Below, piece after piece: positions 1 to 8,994 of a stretch of DNA of 41,221 bases (its first letter is position 1; every line of letters starts with the position of its first letter). The stretch spans positions 1 through 41,221 of the forward strand of contig CANQEI010000012.1 in the NCBI GenBank assembly GCA_947594845.1. Reading direction: 5' to 3'. The stretch is from an uncultured Clostridia bacterium. GTDB taxonomy: Bacteria > Bacillota > Clostridia > TANB77 > CAG-508. Made by a program: the position numbers and the translations under genes. The notes beneath the pieces are model-generated. The model was not told where the DNA came from. It did no database searches and saw only the letters and a program-made list of their open reading frames with translations.

Positions 1-1137
1 ATAAGTTTCTCCATTATTTATTACTTTTTTTGCTTTTATTTTTCCATATTTGGTGTCTAATTCAACAATTTCTCTACCAAGTTCTGTTCTATACTCAAAT
101 CGATATCTAATACCAATAGTAGTTGTTTCTTTAAAGATAATATTTTGTAATTTATATATATCTTCTCTTTTACATGCTACTGTTAATCTATAAGCTGGTC
201 TATTTTTCTTCATAAAGATTGGTGTATAAAATACATCTAATGCTCCATTTTTAAATAATAATTCTTGTGTATATCCTAATATTTCTCCACTACAATCATC
301 AACATTAGTTTCCATTACAACAAAATCTTCATTTGGCTTTTCCATTTTTCCATAATATACTTTTAAAATATTTGGTATTTTCAAGTCCTTAAATCCAGCT
401 CCCCATCCTATTTTTTCAGTTACCATAGCAGGTAAATTGGTAAATTCTTCAGCAAGTTCACTAATTATTGCTGCACCTGTTGGTGTTACAAGCTCTGTAT
501 CTACATCTATTTGTCTAAATTTTACATTAGATGATGCAAATATTTCACTTGTTGCAGGTACTGGCACAGACATAGTTCCATGAGCACATTCTATAAATCC
601 ATATCCATCATTTACAATACTTGAAATAATTTTATCTGGATTTATTTTATTAATTAAAATAGCTGTTCCAACAATATCTACAATAGAATCTATTGCTCCT
701 ACTTCATGAAAATGCACTTCTTCTAAAGATTTATTATGTACTTTAGATTCTGCTTTTGCTACTCTTAAAAATATTCTTTTTGCTAAATCTTTTACATCTT
801 CTTTTAAAGAACTATTATCAATAATTTCATTTACATCTTTTAAATTTCTATGTTCGTGATGATGTTCATGATCATGGTGATGGTGTTCTTTCTTATGCTC
901 ATGTTCTTCTAAATGATGGATATGTCCATACTCATCTTTTCCATCAACCACTACATCTACATAAGTTCCTGTTATTCCATTTTTTTCTTTTTTAGATATT
1001 TGTATTTTATATCCATTTATATTTAATTTTTTTAATTCTTCTGATAAGTAATTTTCATCTCCTATGATTTCTAATAAAGCTCCAAGTACCATGTTTCCAC
1101 TAATCCCACTTGAGCAATCAAAATATAAAGTATTCAA
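1..1137 (-). CDS. larC: LarC-like nickel insertion protein, 3'-truncated by the window edge
   Basis: LarC (DUF111) family. LarC proteins load nickel, using CTP, into the pyridinium bis-thiocarboxylate cofactor of lactate racemase and related enzymes. The open frame runs for 379 codons to base 1 without a stop; the family is about 400-420 residues, so only the last few tens are missing. The N-terminus reads NTLYFDCSSGISGNMVLGAL, the family opening, which fixes a TTG start at 1137 preceded by AGGAAGG; an ATG 10 bases upstream is out of frame. Residues 72-96 hold 14 histidines in 25 positions, a plausible nickel-storage segment. In Lactobacillus plantarum larC is read through a programmed frameshift, whereas here one frame covers both parts. 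It lies 53 bp behind the dGTPase-like gene. Which racemase it serves cannot be seen in this window. Confidence 0.85.
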   Translation of the reverse strand, partial: MNTLYFDCSSGISGNMVLGALLEIIGDENYLSEELKKLNINGYKIQISKKEKNGITGTYVDVVVDGKDEYGHIHHLEEHEHKKEHHHHDHEHHHEHRNLKDVNEIIDNSSLKEDVKDLAKRIFLRVAKAESKVHNKSLEEVHFHEVGAIDSIVDIVGTAILINKINPDKIISSIVNDGYGFIECAHGTMSVPVPATSEIFASSNVKFRQIDVDTELVTPTGAAIISELAEEFTNLPAMVTEKIGWGAGFKDLKIPNILKVYYGKMEKPNEDFVVMETNVDDCSGEILGYTQELLFKNGALDVFYTPIFMKKNRPAYRLTVACKREDIYKLQNIIFKETTTIGIRYRFEYRTELGREIVELDTKYGKIKAKKVINNGETY

Positions 1138-1190
1138 AATTAACCATCCTTCCTTTGTAATTTACATTATTCATTATAATTCTCTTTTCT

Positions 1191-2372
1191 TTAAAAACTT
1201 ATTATTTTGTTGTACATATCTATTGCATAATTATCTGTCATTCCTGATATATAATATATAATTGCTTGATAAAAATCTTTTTCATTTTCAATATCAAAAA
1301 TAACTTTATTTTTACAACCATCATATCTCTCATAATTCCAATATAATTTTAGCCATTTTTCAAAATCCTTTATAATTTCTGGATACATTTTAGAAATATG
1401 ATCTTTATCTGTATAATATTTTTTCAATGTATTATATATTGTTGTAATTACAATTTCGAAATATTTATTAGAAGGTTGTAATCTTTCATCTAAATAAATA
1501 TATTTATAATTGAATTCTTTTAATTTTTTAATAAATTCAAAAGATTTATCAGAAAATTTTAACCCTACATCTTCATTACTATTTTTACATATGTCAGATA
1601 TTAAATTATTAATTATAATAGAATTATTTATTGCTTCATTTTCATTTATTTTAATAGCTTCTCGAAGTTCTTTTAAATCTTTATTTAAAATTCCTATAGT
1701 AATAGCATCTTGTATATCTCTTCCTAAATATGCTATTTTATCGGCAATTTTTACTACGCATCCTTCCCAAGTATATGGGTTATACTGATTTGGAAAGTTA
1801 TAATCATTTAAGTTAATATATTCATTTCTAGGAAATAAACTATTTTCATCAATTTCACCACAATGTGATATAATACCATCTTTTACACCATAAGTAAGAT
1901 TAAGGTTCTGTAAGTTTTGTTTATTATCTTCTAGTAAAATAATCTTATCTACCATTTCTAATCCATTTTTTTCATGCCAAAATGTTTTTCCTATATCTTT
2001 TTTTGATATTTCAGATAATATTTTTTCTCCTTGATGTCCGAATGGACTATGTCCTATATCGTGACTCATGGCAATAGCTTTTGTAAGTTTTGTATTTAAT
2101 CCTAAATATTCAGCTATTGTATTACTGATAGATTCTACTAAAATTATATGTTCAATTCTAGTACAAATATGGTCATTTGTTGGTGAAAAGAATACCTGTG
2201 TTTTATGTTTCATTCTCCTAAATGCTAAGCTATGTATTATTCTTGTATAATCTCTTTCGAATTCAGAACGAATATCATTTTCTCTTGAATAAAGTTCATA
2301 TTCACGTTTTATGATGTTATTCCATTTTGAATTTTCCTGTGTAGCGGCTTGATTTTTTAAACTATTTTTCAT
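1191..2372 (-). CDS. dgt: dGTPase-like deoxynucleotide triphosphohydrolase (HD domain)
   Basis: Family member that cleaves dNTPs to deoxynucleoside and triphosphate, thereby controlling dNTP pools. The HD metal site is visible: H75 in RIEH, then H104-D105 in AMSHDIGHSPFGHQGE, which is the dGTPase signature, preceded by HSLAFRRMKHKTQVF (about residues 47-61), the typical substrate-loop segment. The length of 393 aa is normal. The start follows AAGGAT. It is separated from the upstream metallopeptidase-like gene by a terminator, so it has its own promoter region (2373-2500), where a TTGAAA and a TATAAT are only 15 bp apart. It may be co-transcribed with larC. Whether it prefers dGTP cannot be read from sequence. 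Confidence 0.88.
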   Translation of the reverse strand: MKNSLKNQAATQENSKWNNIIKREYELYSRENDIRSEFERDYTRIIHSLAFRRMKHKTQVFFSPTNDHICTRIEHIILVESISNTIAEYLGLNTKLTKAIAMSHDIGHSPFGHQGEKILSEISKKDIGKTFWHEKNGLEMVDKIILLEDNKQNLQNLNLTYGVKDGIISHCGEIDENSLFPRNEYINLNDYNFPNQYNPYTWEGCVVKIADKIAYLGRDIQDAITIGILNKDLKELREAIKINENEAINNSIIINNLISDICKNSNEDVGLKFSDKSFEFIKKLKEFNYKYIYLDERLQPSNKYFEIVITTIYNTLKKYYTDKDHISKMYPEIIKDFEKWLKLYWNYERYDGCKNKVIFDIENEKDFYQAIIYYISGMTDNYAIDMYNKIISF

Positions 2373-2502
2373 ATTTTTAATCCTTTTTAATTGATTTGTA
2401 TTTCAATATTTTCTTTTTTAATATTATAATAATATACACTTTTTTTCAATAAATTTGGTCACAATATGTTCTATATATTATTTGTTAAAAATTTATTCTA
2501 AA

Positions 2503-2535
2503 ACAAAAAATGCCAGTATCTGCTGTATACTGACA
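2503..2535 (-). terminator. Rho-independent terminator of the metallopeptidase-like gene
   Basis: Read on the minus strand there is a 9-bp stem (TGTCAGTAT / ATACTGGCA with one G-U pair), a short loop, then six T residues. It lies 17 bp beyond the stop of the gene ending at 2552. Nearly the same stem is used behind secA (5418-5449). Confidence 0.75.
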
Positions 2536-2551
2536 TCTTTATATATAATAT

Positions 2552-3655
2552 TTATTTTTCTATTAATTCTTTATCATTTGTTAAGTCTAATTTTTTACTT
2601 ATTATTTTTAGTTGTTGATTTTTACATATAGCTAATTTAGAAATTGATTCGAAATCCATTTTAAGTTGTAATGATAGAAATATTTTTGAAAAATCATCAT
2701 CTTTATGAGCATTTGTAAAATCTTTTTGCATTTTCATTGCTTTTTCAGGATCTCTTAAGTAGATGCTATATAAATATGTACCTGCAAGATTTGCCAAAAT
2801 ATATCTTGTCATAAGTGGCTCACTAAAATTACTTATTCTTTTTATATGCATTGCTAGAACTGAATCATCTGGTATATATTGGTTTTTCTTTAAAATTTCC
2901 TTTAAATCAGCTTTTTTTATATCTTTATTTTTTTCTTTTCTTTTAGCTAATTGTATTCTAAGATCGTTTATATCTGCAGTTTTTTTATCTCTTTTATATT
3001 GTTCAAATACATATGAATATTTTTCTTTTTCTGTTATTAATCCTTTCTTTTCTAAATAATCATTTAATAAGTATTCTATAAAAACAGGATTTATTTCATC
3101 AAAAAGTGGCCTTGTTTCAGTTCTTTGTTTATAACTATTTGGATCTATACCCATTACATGAGCTAATTCATGTGCTAATACATATGCATCTTGTATGTTT
3201 CCTTCTAATTCAATATATATTTTTCCTCGATTAGTTTGAATAATACGTGGTTTTTGATGTGAATCAATTTGAAGTTCGTCATATTTAGTTAATATCTTTG
3301 AACCATCTTTTGAATATTTAGGAAAATCAAAATCATTAGGTAGTAATTCTTTAGTTTTTTCATCATATAACACAATTGAAATATTATTATCTTTATTTAT
3401 TATAATATTCTTTGCCATTTGATAATACTCAGGATCTAACTGTTTATAAAAACCTAAAACGATACTTATTATTTCATTTTGTGATAGTGGTCTATAAATT
3501 TGAGACCTTCTTTTTTTGAATGGAAATGATGGGAGTTTTGAAAAAGCATCATTTACAGTTGATACAACAAATCTTTTTTCATTATTCATATCTTTATTTA
3601 ATATTATGAGTATTACATCTAATGCTTTATTTAATTTTCTATATTCTTCTTCCAT
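2552..3655 (-). CDS. Putative gluzincin-type metallopeptidase-like protein, function unknown
   Basis: I do not recognise a named family. The clear feature is an HELAH zinc motif at residues 162-166 in the context YVLAHELAHVMG, followed by a conserved-looking helix PVFIEYLLNDYL. E194 lies 28 residues after the second histidine, a spacing similar to that of the third zinc ligand in M3-type gluzincins. There is no signal peptide or membrane segment, so it is probably cytoplasmic. The N-terminal 150 residues are a mixed, charged region (KKRR at about 47-50) and the C-terminal 170 residues are mostly helical. Its own terminator follows. The gap to the upstream antitoxin gene is 94 bp, so it may belong to that transcription unit. 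The ribosome binding site (AGAAAG) is weak. Confidence 0.55.
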   Translation of the reverse strand: MEEEYRKLNKALDVILIILNKDMNNEKRFVVSTVNDAFSKLPSFPFKKRRSQIYRPLSQNEIISIVLGFYKQLDPEYYQMAKNIIINKDNNISIVLYDEKTKELLPNDFDFPKYSKDGSKILTKYDELQIDSHQKPRIIQTNRGKIYIELEGNIQDAYVLAHELAHVMGIDPNSYKQRTETRPLFDEINPVFIEYLLNDYLEKKGLITEKEKYSYVFEQYKRDKKTADINDLRIQLAKRKEKNKDIKKADLKEILKKNQYIPDDSVLAMHIKRISNFSEPLMTRYILANLAGTYLYSIYLRDPEKAMKMQKDFTNAHKDDDFSKIFLSLQLKMDFESISKLAICKNQQLKIISKKLDLTNDKELIEK

Positions 3656-3749
3656 TTTAATATTCTTTCTATTTTAATTTTTATTTTCCTATTAATTTTA
3701 TAATATTTTTTAATTAAAAGTAAAAATGTAGAATATAAATAAAATGTTA

Positions 3750-4793
3750 TTAAAAATCTTTAAGTGTCTTTGTTAATGAAAAAGGTATAATTTGTTCCGG
3801 TGCTGTTTGTTTGTAAGCATCCTCTTCGTGCATATAATTAGATATTTCAGAACTTTTATAATCCTTAAATTTACTGATAACTTTATCTATAATTTCTCTT
3901 TCTTTATCATCTATCTTTTTTATTTTATAATTCTCTTTTGGATAAATATTATATTGATATTGGTCTTCTTTTGGTTGTTGTTTATCAAAACTAATAGATG
4001 GTAAATACATTATTTCATCATGTCCTATAGGTAATGCTCCGTACTTTTCATGAACATAAACTAATCCAGTAATAGCTTTATTATTCTTTTTATAGCTAAT
4101 AGAATCTATATACCAAAGCAATTTCATTAAAACAACTTTTTTTAAATCCTTACCCTTATCTTTCATACTTTTTGCTATATAAGCAAGATAGTTACTCAAT
4201 TTGTCTATATTTAATAAACGGTTTCCGTTATCTTCATTTTCTTTATCATATTCAATGTATTTTATTTTTAAAATATTTATCTTTGCCTCATCTTCTTTTA
4301 TAATATTTTTAATATTATTTTTTATTTCATTGTATCTTTCATTTGTGAATTTATCTTTTCTTTCTTCTAAATATTCTAATAAAGTTATCGGATTAGAATT
4401 AACAAATTTAATAATTTGGTCAATACTAACGTCTTGAATTTGCTTTGTTTCATATCTAGTAATAGTAATTTCTCCTAATCCTAATAAAATAGAAAATTCT
4501 GCTTGAGTTAATTTAAACTTATTTCTTATTTCTTTTATTTCTTTAGAAGTTAATAAATTTTTCTCTTTACGATAAGTATCTTTAGCTGTTAAAAGATTTT
4601 CAAAAATCATATTATCCTTAGTAAAGCAATTATTTTCAATCGAATTACTACAAAAATAATATTTTTCTTTATATGTTATTTTTTCTTCTTTTATAGTCAT
4701 AGTAGCATTACTTTCTCGTAATTCTATTTCATGTTCTTCACCACATATTGGGCAAAGCATCTTTTCTTTTTTTAATAATTTGTAATTATCCAT
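3750..4793 (-). CDS. Zinc-ribbon/HTH antitoxin with C-terminal Panacea (SocA-like, DUF4065) domain
   Basis: Predicted DNA-binding antitoxin of a type II toxin-antitoxin pair. Domains in order: MqsA/YgiT-like zinc ribbon with C14, C17, C48 and C56 (CPIC, then CSNSIENNC); an Xre-like helix-turn-helix at about 83-125 (KLTQAEFSILLGLGEITITRYE); a linker; and a Panacea/DUF4065 domain from about 200 to the end (SNYLAYIAKS, LLWYIDSISYKK, YGALP). The Panacea domain is known as a promiscuous toxin-neutralising fold. A GTG six bases upstream is in frame, but GGAGG is 7 bp from the ATG at 4793, so I chose the ATG. It follows the toxin gene after 22 bp, in the toxin-first order of mqsRA. It should bind the toxin and repress the shared promoter, probably at the palindrome 5289-5306. 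Confidence 0.8.
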   Translation of the reverse strand: MDNYKLLKKEKMLCPICGEEHEIELRESNATMTIKEEKITYKEKYYFCSNSIENNCFTKDNMIFENLLTAKDTYRKEKNLLTSKEIKEIRNKFKLTQAEFSILLGLGEITITRYETKQIQDVSIDQIIKFVNSNPITLLEYLEERKDKFTNERYNEIKNNIKNIIKEDEAKINILKIKYIEYDKENEDNGNRLLNIDKLSNYLAYIAKSMKDKGKDLKKVVLMKLLWYIDSISYKKNNKAITGLVYVHEKYGALPIGHDEIMYLPSISFDKQQPKEDQYQYNIYPKENYKIKKIDDKEREIIDKVISKFKDYKSSEISNYMHEEDAYKQTAPEQIIPFSLTKTLKDF

Positions 4794-4815
4794 AATCACT
4801 CCTCCAATATTTTCC

Positions 4816-5232
4816 TTACCTATAAGGAAAGACTTTCATTTCAAATTCTGGAAAATGAAACGATACACATAAAACCTTTTTTTGGTCTCTACTTACAATT
4901 TTTATTTTTATATAAACCATTTTTTCTTGTATGATCTTTCCAAAGATATAAAAATATTCATTGTGTTTTTTTATATTTTTATCTTTAACAGTTCTGAAAT
5001 AGTTAGAAACATTTAAAGTTTTTAGTTCTTCAACAACCTGACTTTTGTCACTAAATGATAGTTGGTCTAGACAGTATGTTGTAGTATATTTTTCTTCTTT
5101 ATCTTCTCTTCCTGGTAAATCAAATTCATAATATTTAGAATTAAATATGTCATTTAATTCTTTCAAAAAGATTTGTACGTCTCCTTTGTTGCTTTTAAAG
5201 CCTTTCTCATCTTGTGTTTCTGGTATTGGCAT
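4816..5232 (-). CDS. MqsR-like toxin
   Basis: Predicted toxin partner of the downstream Panacea antitoxin. The central and C-terminal part matches the MqsR pattern: NYFRTVKDKN (compare DFYKSM), MVYIKIKIV (compare VYLKITV) and VLCVSFHFPE (compare VLIVSF). MqsR is a RelE-fold, ribosome-independent mRNA endonuclease. The length of 138 aa is longer than E. coli MqsR (98 aa) because of an N-terminal stretch of about 35 residues with KGDVQIFLKELNDIF. The start has AAAGGAG 5 bp ahead. The pair has one promoter (5309-5337). The family call is by pattern only; the target cleavage site cannot be inferred. Confidence 0.65.
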   Translation of the reverse strand: MPIPETQDEKGFKSNKGDVQIFLKELNDIFNSKYYEFDLPGREDKEEKYTTTYCLDQLSFSDKSQVVEELKTLNVSNYFRTVKDKNIKKHNEYFYIFGKIIQEKMVYIKIKIVSRDQKKVLCVSFHFPEFEMKVFPYR

Positions 5233-5288
5233 AATTTCTCCTTTTGTTTTAATATTTTTATAATAGTTGATATATTTTTAAAGAAACA

Positions 5289-5306
5289 AACTATCATTTG
5301 ATAGTT
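5289..5306. promoter_or_regulatory. Palindromic operator of the toxin-antitoxin operon
   Basis: AACTATCA-TT-TGATAGTT: perfect 8-bp arms around two bases. It begins two bases downstream of the -10 box of the toxin promoter on the minus strand, so a bound repressor would cover the transcription start. The natural candidate is the HTH domain of the antitoxin; this is inference from position and symmetry. Confidence 0.7.
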
Positions 5307-5308
5307 AA

Positions 5309-5337
5309 ATTATAGCATAATGTATTTTCTTTTTCAA
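5309..5337 (-). promoter_or_regulatory. Sigma-A promoter of the toxin-antitoxin operon
   Basis: On the minus strand TTGAAA (5337-5332), a 17-bp spacer and a perfect TATAAT (5314-5309). It drives the MqsR-like toxin gene about 70 bp downstream. Confidence 0.75.
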
Positions 5338-5417
5338 CACTTTTTAATTTTTTATAAAGGCAATATTTTTTAACATTAATTAATATCATAGTTCTTTTAT
5401 TTTATTGTAAAAGCATT

Positions 5418-5449
5418 AAAAAATGCCAGTATCTATAAATATACTGACA
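5418..5449 (-). terminator. Rho-independent terminator of secA
   Basis: Minus-strand stem TGTCAGTAT / ATACTGGCA (one G-U) followed by six T residues, 16 bp past the secA stop. The stem is the same as in the terminator at 2503-2535. Confidence 0.75.
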
Positions 5450-5464
5450 TCTTTATTACTGATA

Positions 5465-8221
5465 TTACTGATTTCTACCACAGCAGTTTTTATACTTTTT
5501 ACCACTTCCGCATGGGCATAAATCATTTCTTCCAACTTTAGGCCCATCATTTACTATTGGAACGTGAACTTTTTTCTTTTCTTCTTGTGCAAGTTCTGGA
5601 TTAATCATTTCGTCTATGTCTTCTCTTCCTTCACTTGTAACTTTTACTGTACTTCTTCTTTCATAGCCTTCTCTTTTCTTTACACACATAATTATTTTGG
5701 TTACATCAAGTTTAATGTCATTTATCATTTCTTCAAACATATCTGAACCATCAATTTTGTATTGTACTACAGGATCTTTTTGACCATATGCACGAAGTCC
5801 TATACCATCTTTTAGTGCATCCATACTGTCTATGTGATCCATCCATTTATTATCAACTACTTTTAAAAGTACAATTCTTTGTAATTCCTTAAATGCGTCT
5901 GTTCCTATTTCTTTTTCTTTTTCGTCATATGTCTTTAATGCTTTTTCTTGAATTTCTTTTAATATTTCATCAGCATCTATATGTTCTTTATTTAATGCTT
6001 CTACTTCTGGTATATTTAATCCATTTTGAATTTCTAGTAATAAAGCACTTTTATCAGCTGTTTTATCTTCTATTTCTGGTCTATATGTATCTACTATTAG
6101 TTCGCAAGCTTCTTTTATCATTGATTTTATTGATTCAGATACATCTTCACCATCTAATACTTCTCTTCTTTGAGAATATATTATTTCTCTTTGAGTATTC
6201 ATAACGTCATCATAGCTTAATACATATTTTCTGATTGAGAAGTTTCTACTTTCAACTTTTTTCTGAGCCGTTTCAACAGCTTTTGAAATTGGTTTAAATT
6301 GTATTGGCATATTTTCATCTGCACCAAGTGCATTATATACTTTTGTAACTGTGTCTCCACCGAAAAGTTTCATTAAATCATCATCAAGTGCAATATAGAA
6401 TATAGATTCTCCTGGATCTCCTTGACGACCACTACGACCTCTTAACTGGTTATCAATTCTTCGTGATTCATGTCTTTCAGTACCAATAATTTTTAATCCA
6501 CCTGCTGCAATAACTTTTTCTTTTTCTTCGCTAATTTCTTTCTTATATTTTTCTTCTAATTCATTGAATACTTTTCTAGCATTTAATATTTCTTCGTCTT
6601 TTGTTTCGTTATGTGCAGAAGCTTGATTGATTAAATCATTTGAATAACCTTCTCTTTTCATTTCTTGTTTTGCCATAAATTCTGTGTTTCCACCAAGCAT
6701 AATATCGGTACCACGACCAGCCATATTTGTTGCTATTGTTACACTTCCGAATTTACCTGCTTGAGCGATTATTTCAGCTTCTTTTTCATGGAATTTTGCA
6801 TTCAATACTTCATGAGGAATACCGGCTTTTTTTAGTAATCTACTTAATTTTTCAGATTTTTCAATAGAAACTGTACCTACTAGTACTGGTTGACCTTTTT
6901 CATGACATTTTTTAATATCTTCAACTACAGCGTTGAATTTTACATCTTCATTTTTATATATAATGTCATTATGATCTGTTCTATCAACTGGTTTATTTGT
7001 TGGTATAACAACAACATCTAGATTATATATCTCTCTGAATTCATCTTCTTCTGTTTTTGCTGTACCTGTCATACCTGCTAATTTTTTATACATTCTGAAA
7101 TAGTTTTGGAAAGTAATATTTGCAAGAGTTTTTTGTTCGTCTGCAATTTTTACATTTTCTTTTGCTTCTATTGCTTGATGTAACCCTGCATTGTATCTTC
7201 TTCCATACATAATTCTTCCTGTAAATTCATCAACAATTAGTACTTCACCATCTTTAACAATGTAATCTGTATCTTTTTTCATAACTCCATGTGCTTTTAA
7301 TGCTTGATTTACATTATGAACTATGTCTGTATTGTCTAAATCGTTGAAATTTGAAAGTCCAAAATATTCTTCTGCTTTTTTAATACCTTTTTGTGTTAAT
7401 GATGCTGTTTTGGCTTTTAAATCTACGATATAATCAAATTTTTCGTTATCTTCTAGTTGTTCTGCATTTTTAATATCTTCTTCAACAATTACTTTGGCTG
7501 TTAATCTTTTTACAAAATCGTTTGCTTTTTTATAAAGTTCAGAAGATTTATTTGCTCTACCAGATATAATAAGTGGTGTTCTTGCTTCATCAATTAAGAT
7601 ATTATCAACCTCATCAACGATAGCATATTCTAAACCTCTTTGTACCATATCTTCTTTATGAATAACCATATTATCTCTTAGATAATCAAATCCATATTCA
7701 TTGTTTGTTCCATATGTAATATCTGCTTCATATGCTTTTTTCTTATCTTGTTGGTTCATTCTTGATATATTTAATCCAACTGATAATCCTAAAAATCTAT
7801 ATAATTTACCCATCCATTCGCTATCTCTTTTAGCTAGGTAATCATTAACTGTAATTACATGAACACCTTTTCCTGTAAGAGCATTTAAATATACCGGTAA
7901 TGTTGCAACTAAAGTTTTTCCTTCACCAGTTTTCATTTCTGCAATTCTACCTTGGTGAAGTATTATACCACCAATTAATTGCACATCGAAGTGTCTCATT
8001 TCTAATACTCTTTTAGATGCTTCTCTAACAACAGCAAATGCTTCTGGTAAAATATCGTCTAAAGTTTTTCCTTCAGATAATTGCTTTTTAAAATAATCTG
8101 TTTTTGCTCTTAATTCACTATCAGATAGTTTTTCCATTTCAGGTTCTAAACTGTTGATTTTATTAACTATTGGTTGAACTCTTTTTACTTCTTTTTCACT
8201 ATAAGATTTGAATAATCCCAT
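5465..8221 (-). CDS. secA: SecA, preprotein translocase ATPase
   Basis: ATPase motor that pushes unfolded preproteins through SecYEG at the membrane. 918 aa. Walker A is at about 100-107 ([14 protein letters not shown]), Walker B is [19 protein letters not shown] at about 200-218, followed by the preprotein cross-linking domain. The second motor domain contains [19 protein letters not shown] and [13 protein letters not shown]. The C-terminus carries the zinc motif [13 protein letters not shown] that binds SecB or the ribosome. The start has AGGAGG 7 bp ahead. It is a single-gene unit with its own promoter and terminator. Nothing is missing. It is the housekeeping secA1 type, not the shorter accessory secA2. 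Confidence 0.98.
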   Translation of the reverse strand: MGLFKSYSEKEVKRVQPIVNKINSLEPEMEKLSDSELRAKTDYFKKQLSEGKTLDDILPEAFAVVREASKRVLEMRHFDVQLIGGIILHQGRIAEMKTGEGKTLVATLPVYLNALTGKGVHVITVNDYLAKRDSEWMGKLYRFLGLSVGLNISRMNQQDKKKAYEADITYGTNNEYGFDYLRDNMVIHKEDMVQRGLEYAIVDEVDNILIDEARTPLIISGRANKSSELYKKANDFVKRLTAKVIVEEDIKNAEQLEDNEKFDYIVDLKAKTASLTQKGIKKAEEYFGLSNFNDLDNTDIVHNVNQALKAHGVMKKDTDYIVKDGEVLIVDEFTGRIMYGRRYNAGLHQAIEAKENVKIADEQKTLANITFQNYFRMYKKLAGMTGTAKTEEDEFREIYNLDVVVIPTNKPVDRTDHNDIIYKNEDVKFNAVVEDIKKCHEKGQPVLVGTVSIEKSEKLSRLLKKAGIPHEVLNAKFHEKEAEIIAQAGKFGSVTIATNMAGRGTDIMLGGNTEFMAKQEMKREGYSNDLINQASAHNETKDEEILNARKVFNELEEKYKKEISEEKEKVIAAGGLKIIGTERHESRRIDNQLRGRSGRQGDPGESIFYIALDDDLMKLFGGDTVTKVYNALGADENMPIQFKPISKAVETAQKKVESRNFSIRKYVLSYDDVMNTQREIIYSQRREVLDGEDVSESIKSMIKEACELIVDTYRPEIEDKTADKSALLLEIQNGLNIPEVEALNKEHIDADEILKEIQEKALKTYDEKEKEIGTDAFKELQRIVLLKVVDNKWMDHIDSMDALKDGIGLRAYGQKDPVVQYKIDGSDMFEEMINDIKLDVTKIIMCVKKREGYERRSTVKVTSEGREDIDEMINPELAQEEKKKVHVPIVNDGPKVGRNDLCPCGSGKKYKNCCGRNQ

Positions 8222-8257
8222 TTAATTTGCCTCCTAAAAATCATGTTGATTATTAAA

Positions 8258-8286
8258 ATTATAATCTCTTATTAATCAGTGTTAAA
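8258..8286 (-). promoter_or_regulatory. secA promoter
   Basis: Minus strand TTTAAC (8286-8281), a 17-bp spacer, TATAAT (8263-8258), about 35 bp before the secA start codon. Confidence 0.6.
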
Positions 8287-8374
8287 TATATCATTATTTT
8301 TTATACATTGCAAGGAATAATATTTAATTTATTTCATAGTATTTAATAAATTTATTTTAGATAGGATGTTGGTT

Positions 8375-8944
8375 ATGCATGTATATAATTTGAAAATTAA
8401 TAAAAATAGTCTATTTAAAGGTATTCTGCTTATTTGCATTCTTATTTGTATTATTATTTTTTTCTACGCTGGATATTATTTTTTTTCTGAAATAAAAAAA
8501 TCTAATCAAGATGAAAATTTTGTTGTTGTAGATTCATATTTTGAAAATACTACTCCTGTTTCTATACCTTCTAGTCAATATACTAATGTTTTAAAGGAAG
8601 TTCACGATAATTTAGATGATTATATTGGAAAGGAAATATCTTTTGTAGGATATGTTTATAAAATTGATTATTTAGAAAATAATCAATTTGTACTTGCACG
8701 AAATATGATCATAAACTCTGCATCTCAAACTGTTGTTGTAGGTTTTTTATCAGAATATGAAAATATTGATAAATTTGATAATTTGTCATGGGTTTATGTA
8801 ACTGGAACTATTGAAAAAGGTAATCTTAATGGTGAAATTCCGCTTCTGAAAGTTGAAAAAATAGAAATGACAGATAAGCCAGAAGATGAATTTGTATATC
8901 CTCCTGATAATACATATATTCCAACAAGTTCTAGTTTATATTAA
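8375..8944 (+). CDS. Membrane-anchored protein resembling the C-terminal domain of DUF1980/YcgQ
   Basis: About 189 aa. One N-terminal membrane segment (about residues 12-37, GILLICILICIIIFFYAGYY), then an exported domain. Residues 70-165 (GKEISFVGYVYKI, NQFVLARNMII, VVVGFLSEYE, LSWVYVTGTIEKG) match the pattern of the C-terminal domain of DUF1980 (TIGR03943/YcgQ) proteins, which act with YcgR-type permeases. In those proteins a CC-x-AD motif follows the FVLAR segment; here it is NSASQT, so the cysteines are absent. It stands alone, without a permease partner. An in-frame ATG at 8366 is immediately next to the AGG; the ATG at 8375 has that ribosome binding site 8 bp ahead, so I prefer it. Its function is unknown. 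Confidence 0.6.
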   Translation: MHVYNLKINKNSLFKGILLICILICIIIFFYAGYYFFSEIKKSNQDENFVVVDSYFENTTPVSIPSSQYTNVLKEVHDNLDDYIGKEISFVGYVYKIDYLENNQFVLARNMIINSASQTVVVGFLSEYENIDKFDNLSWVYVTGTIEKGNLNGEIPLLKVEKIEMTDKPEDEFVYPPDNTYIPTSSSLY

Positions 8945-8956
8945 TAGCAAGATTAG

Positions 8957-8994
8957 ACAGTTTTCTTATTGGACTTCATTGATAAGAAAGCTGT
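8957..8994. terminator. Bidirectional hairpin between convergent genes
   Basis: ACAGTTTTCTTAT pairs with ATAAGAAAGCTGT (one G-U) around a 12-base loop. It sits between the stop of the plus-strand DUF1980-like gene and the stop of minus-strand ytvI. The T tract is poor on both sides, so termination strength is uncertain. Confidence 0.5.

Noticed and set aside
2503-5449. The shared stem at 2503-2535 and 5418-5449 as a mobile repeat
   Set aside because: Both copies lie directly behind minus-strand stop codons and are followed by T tracts, so they are explained as related terminators.
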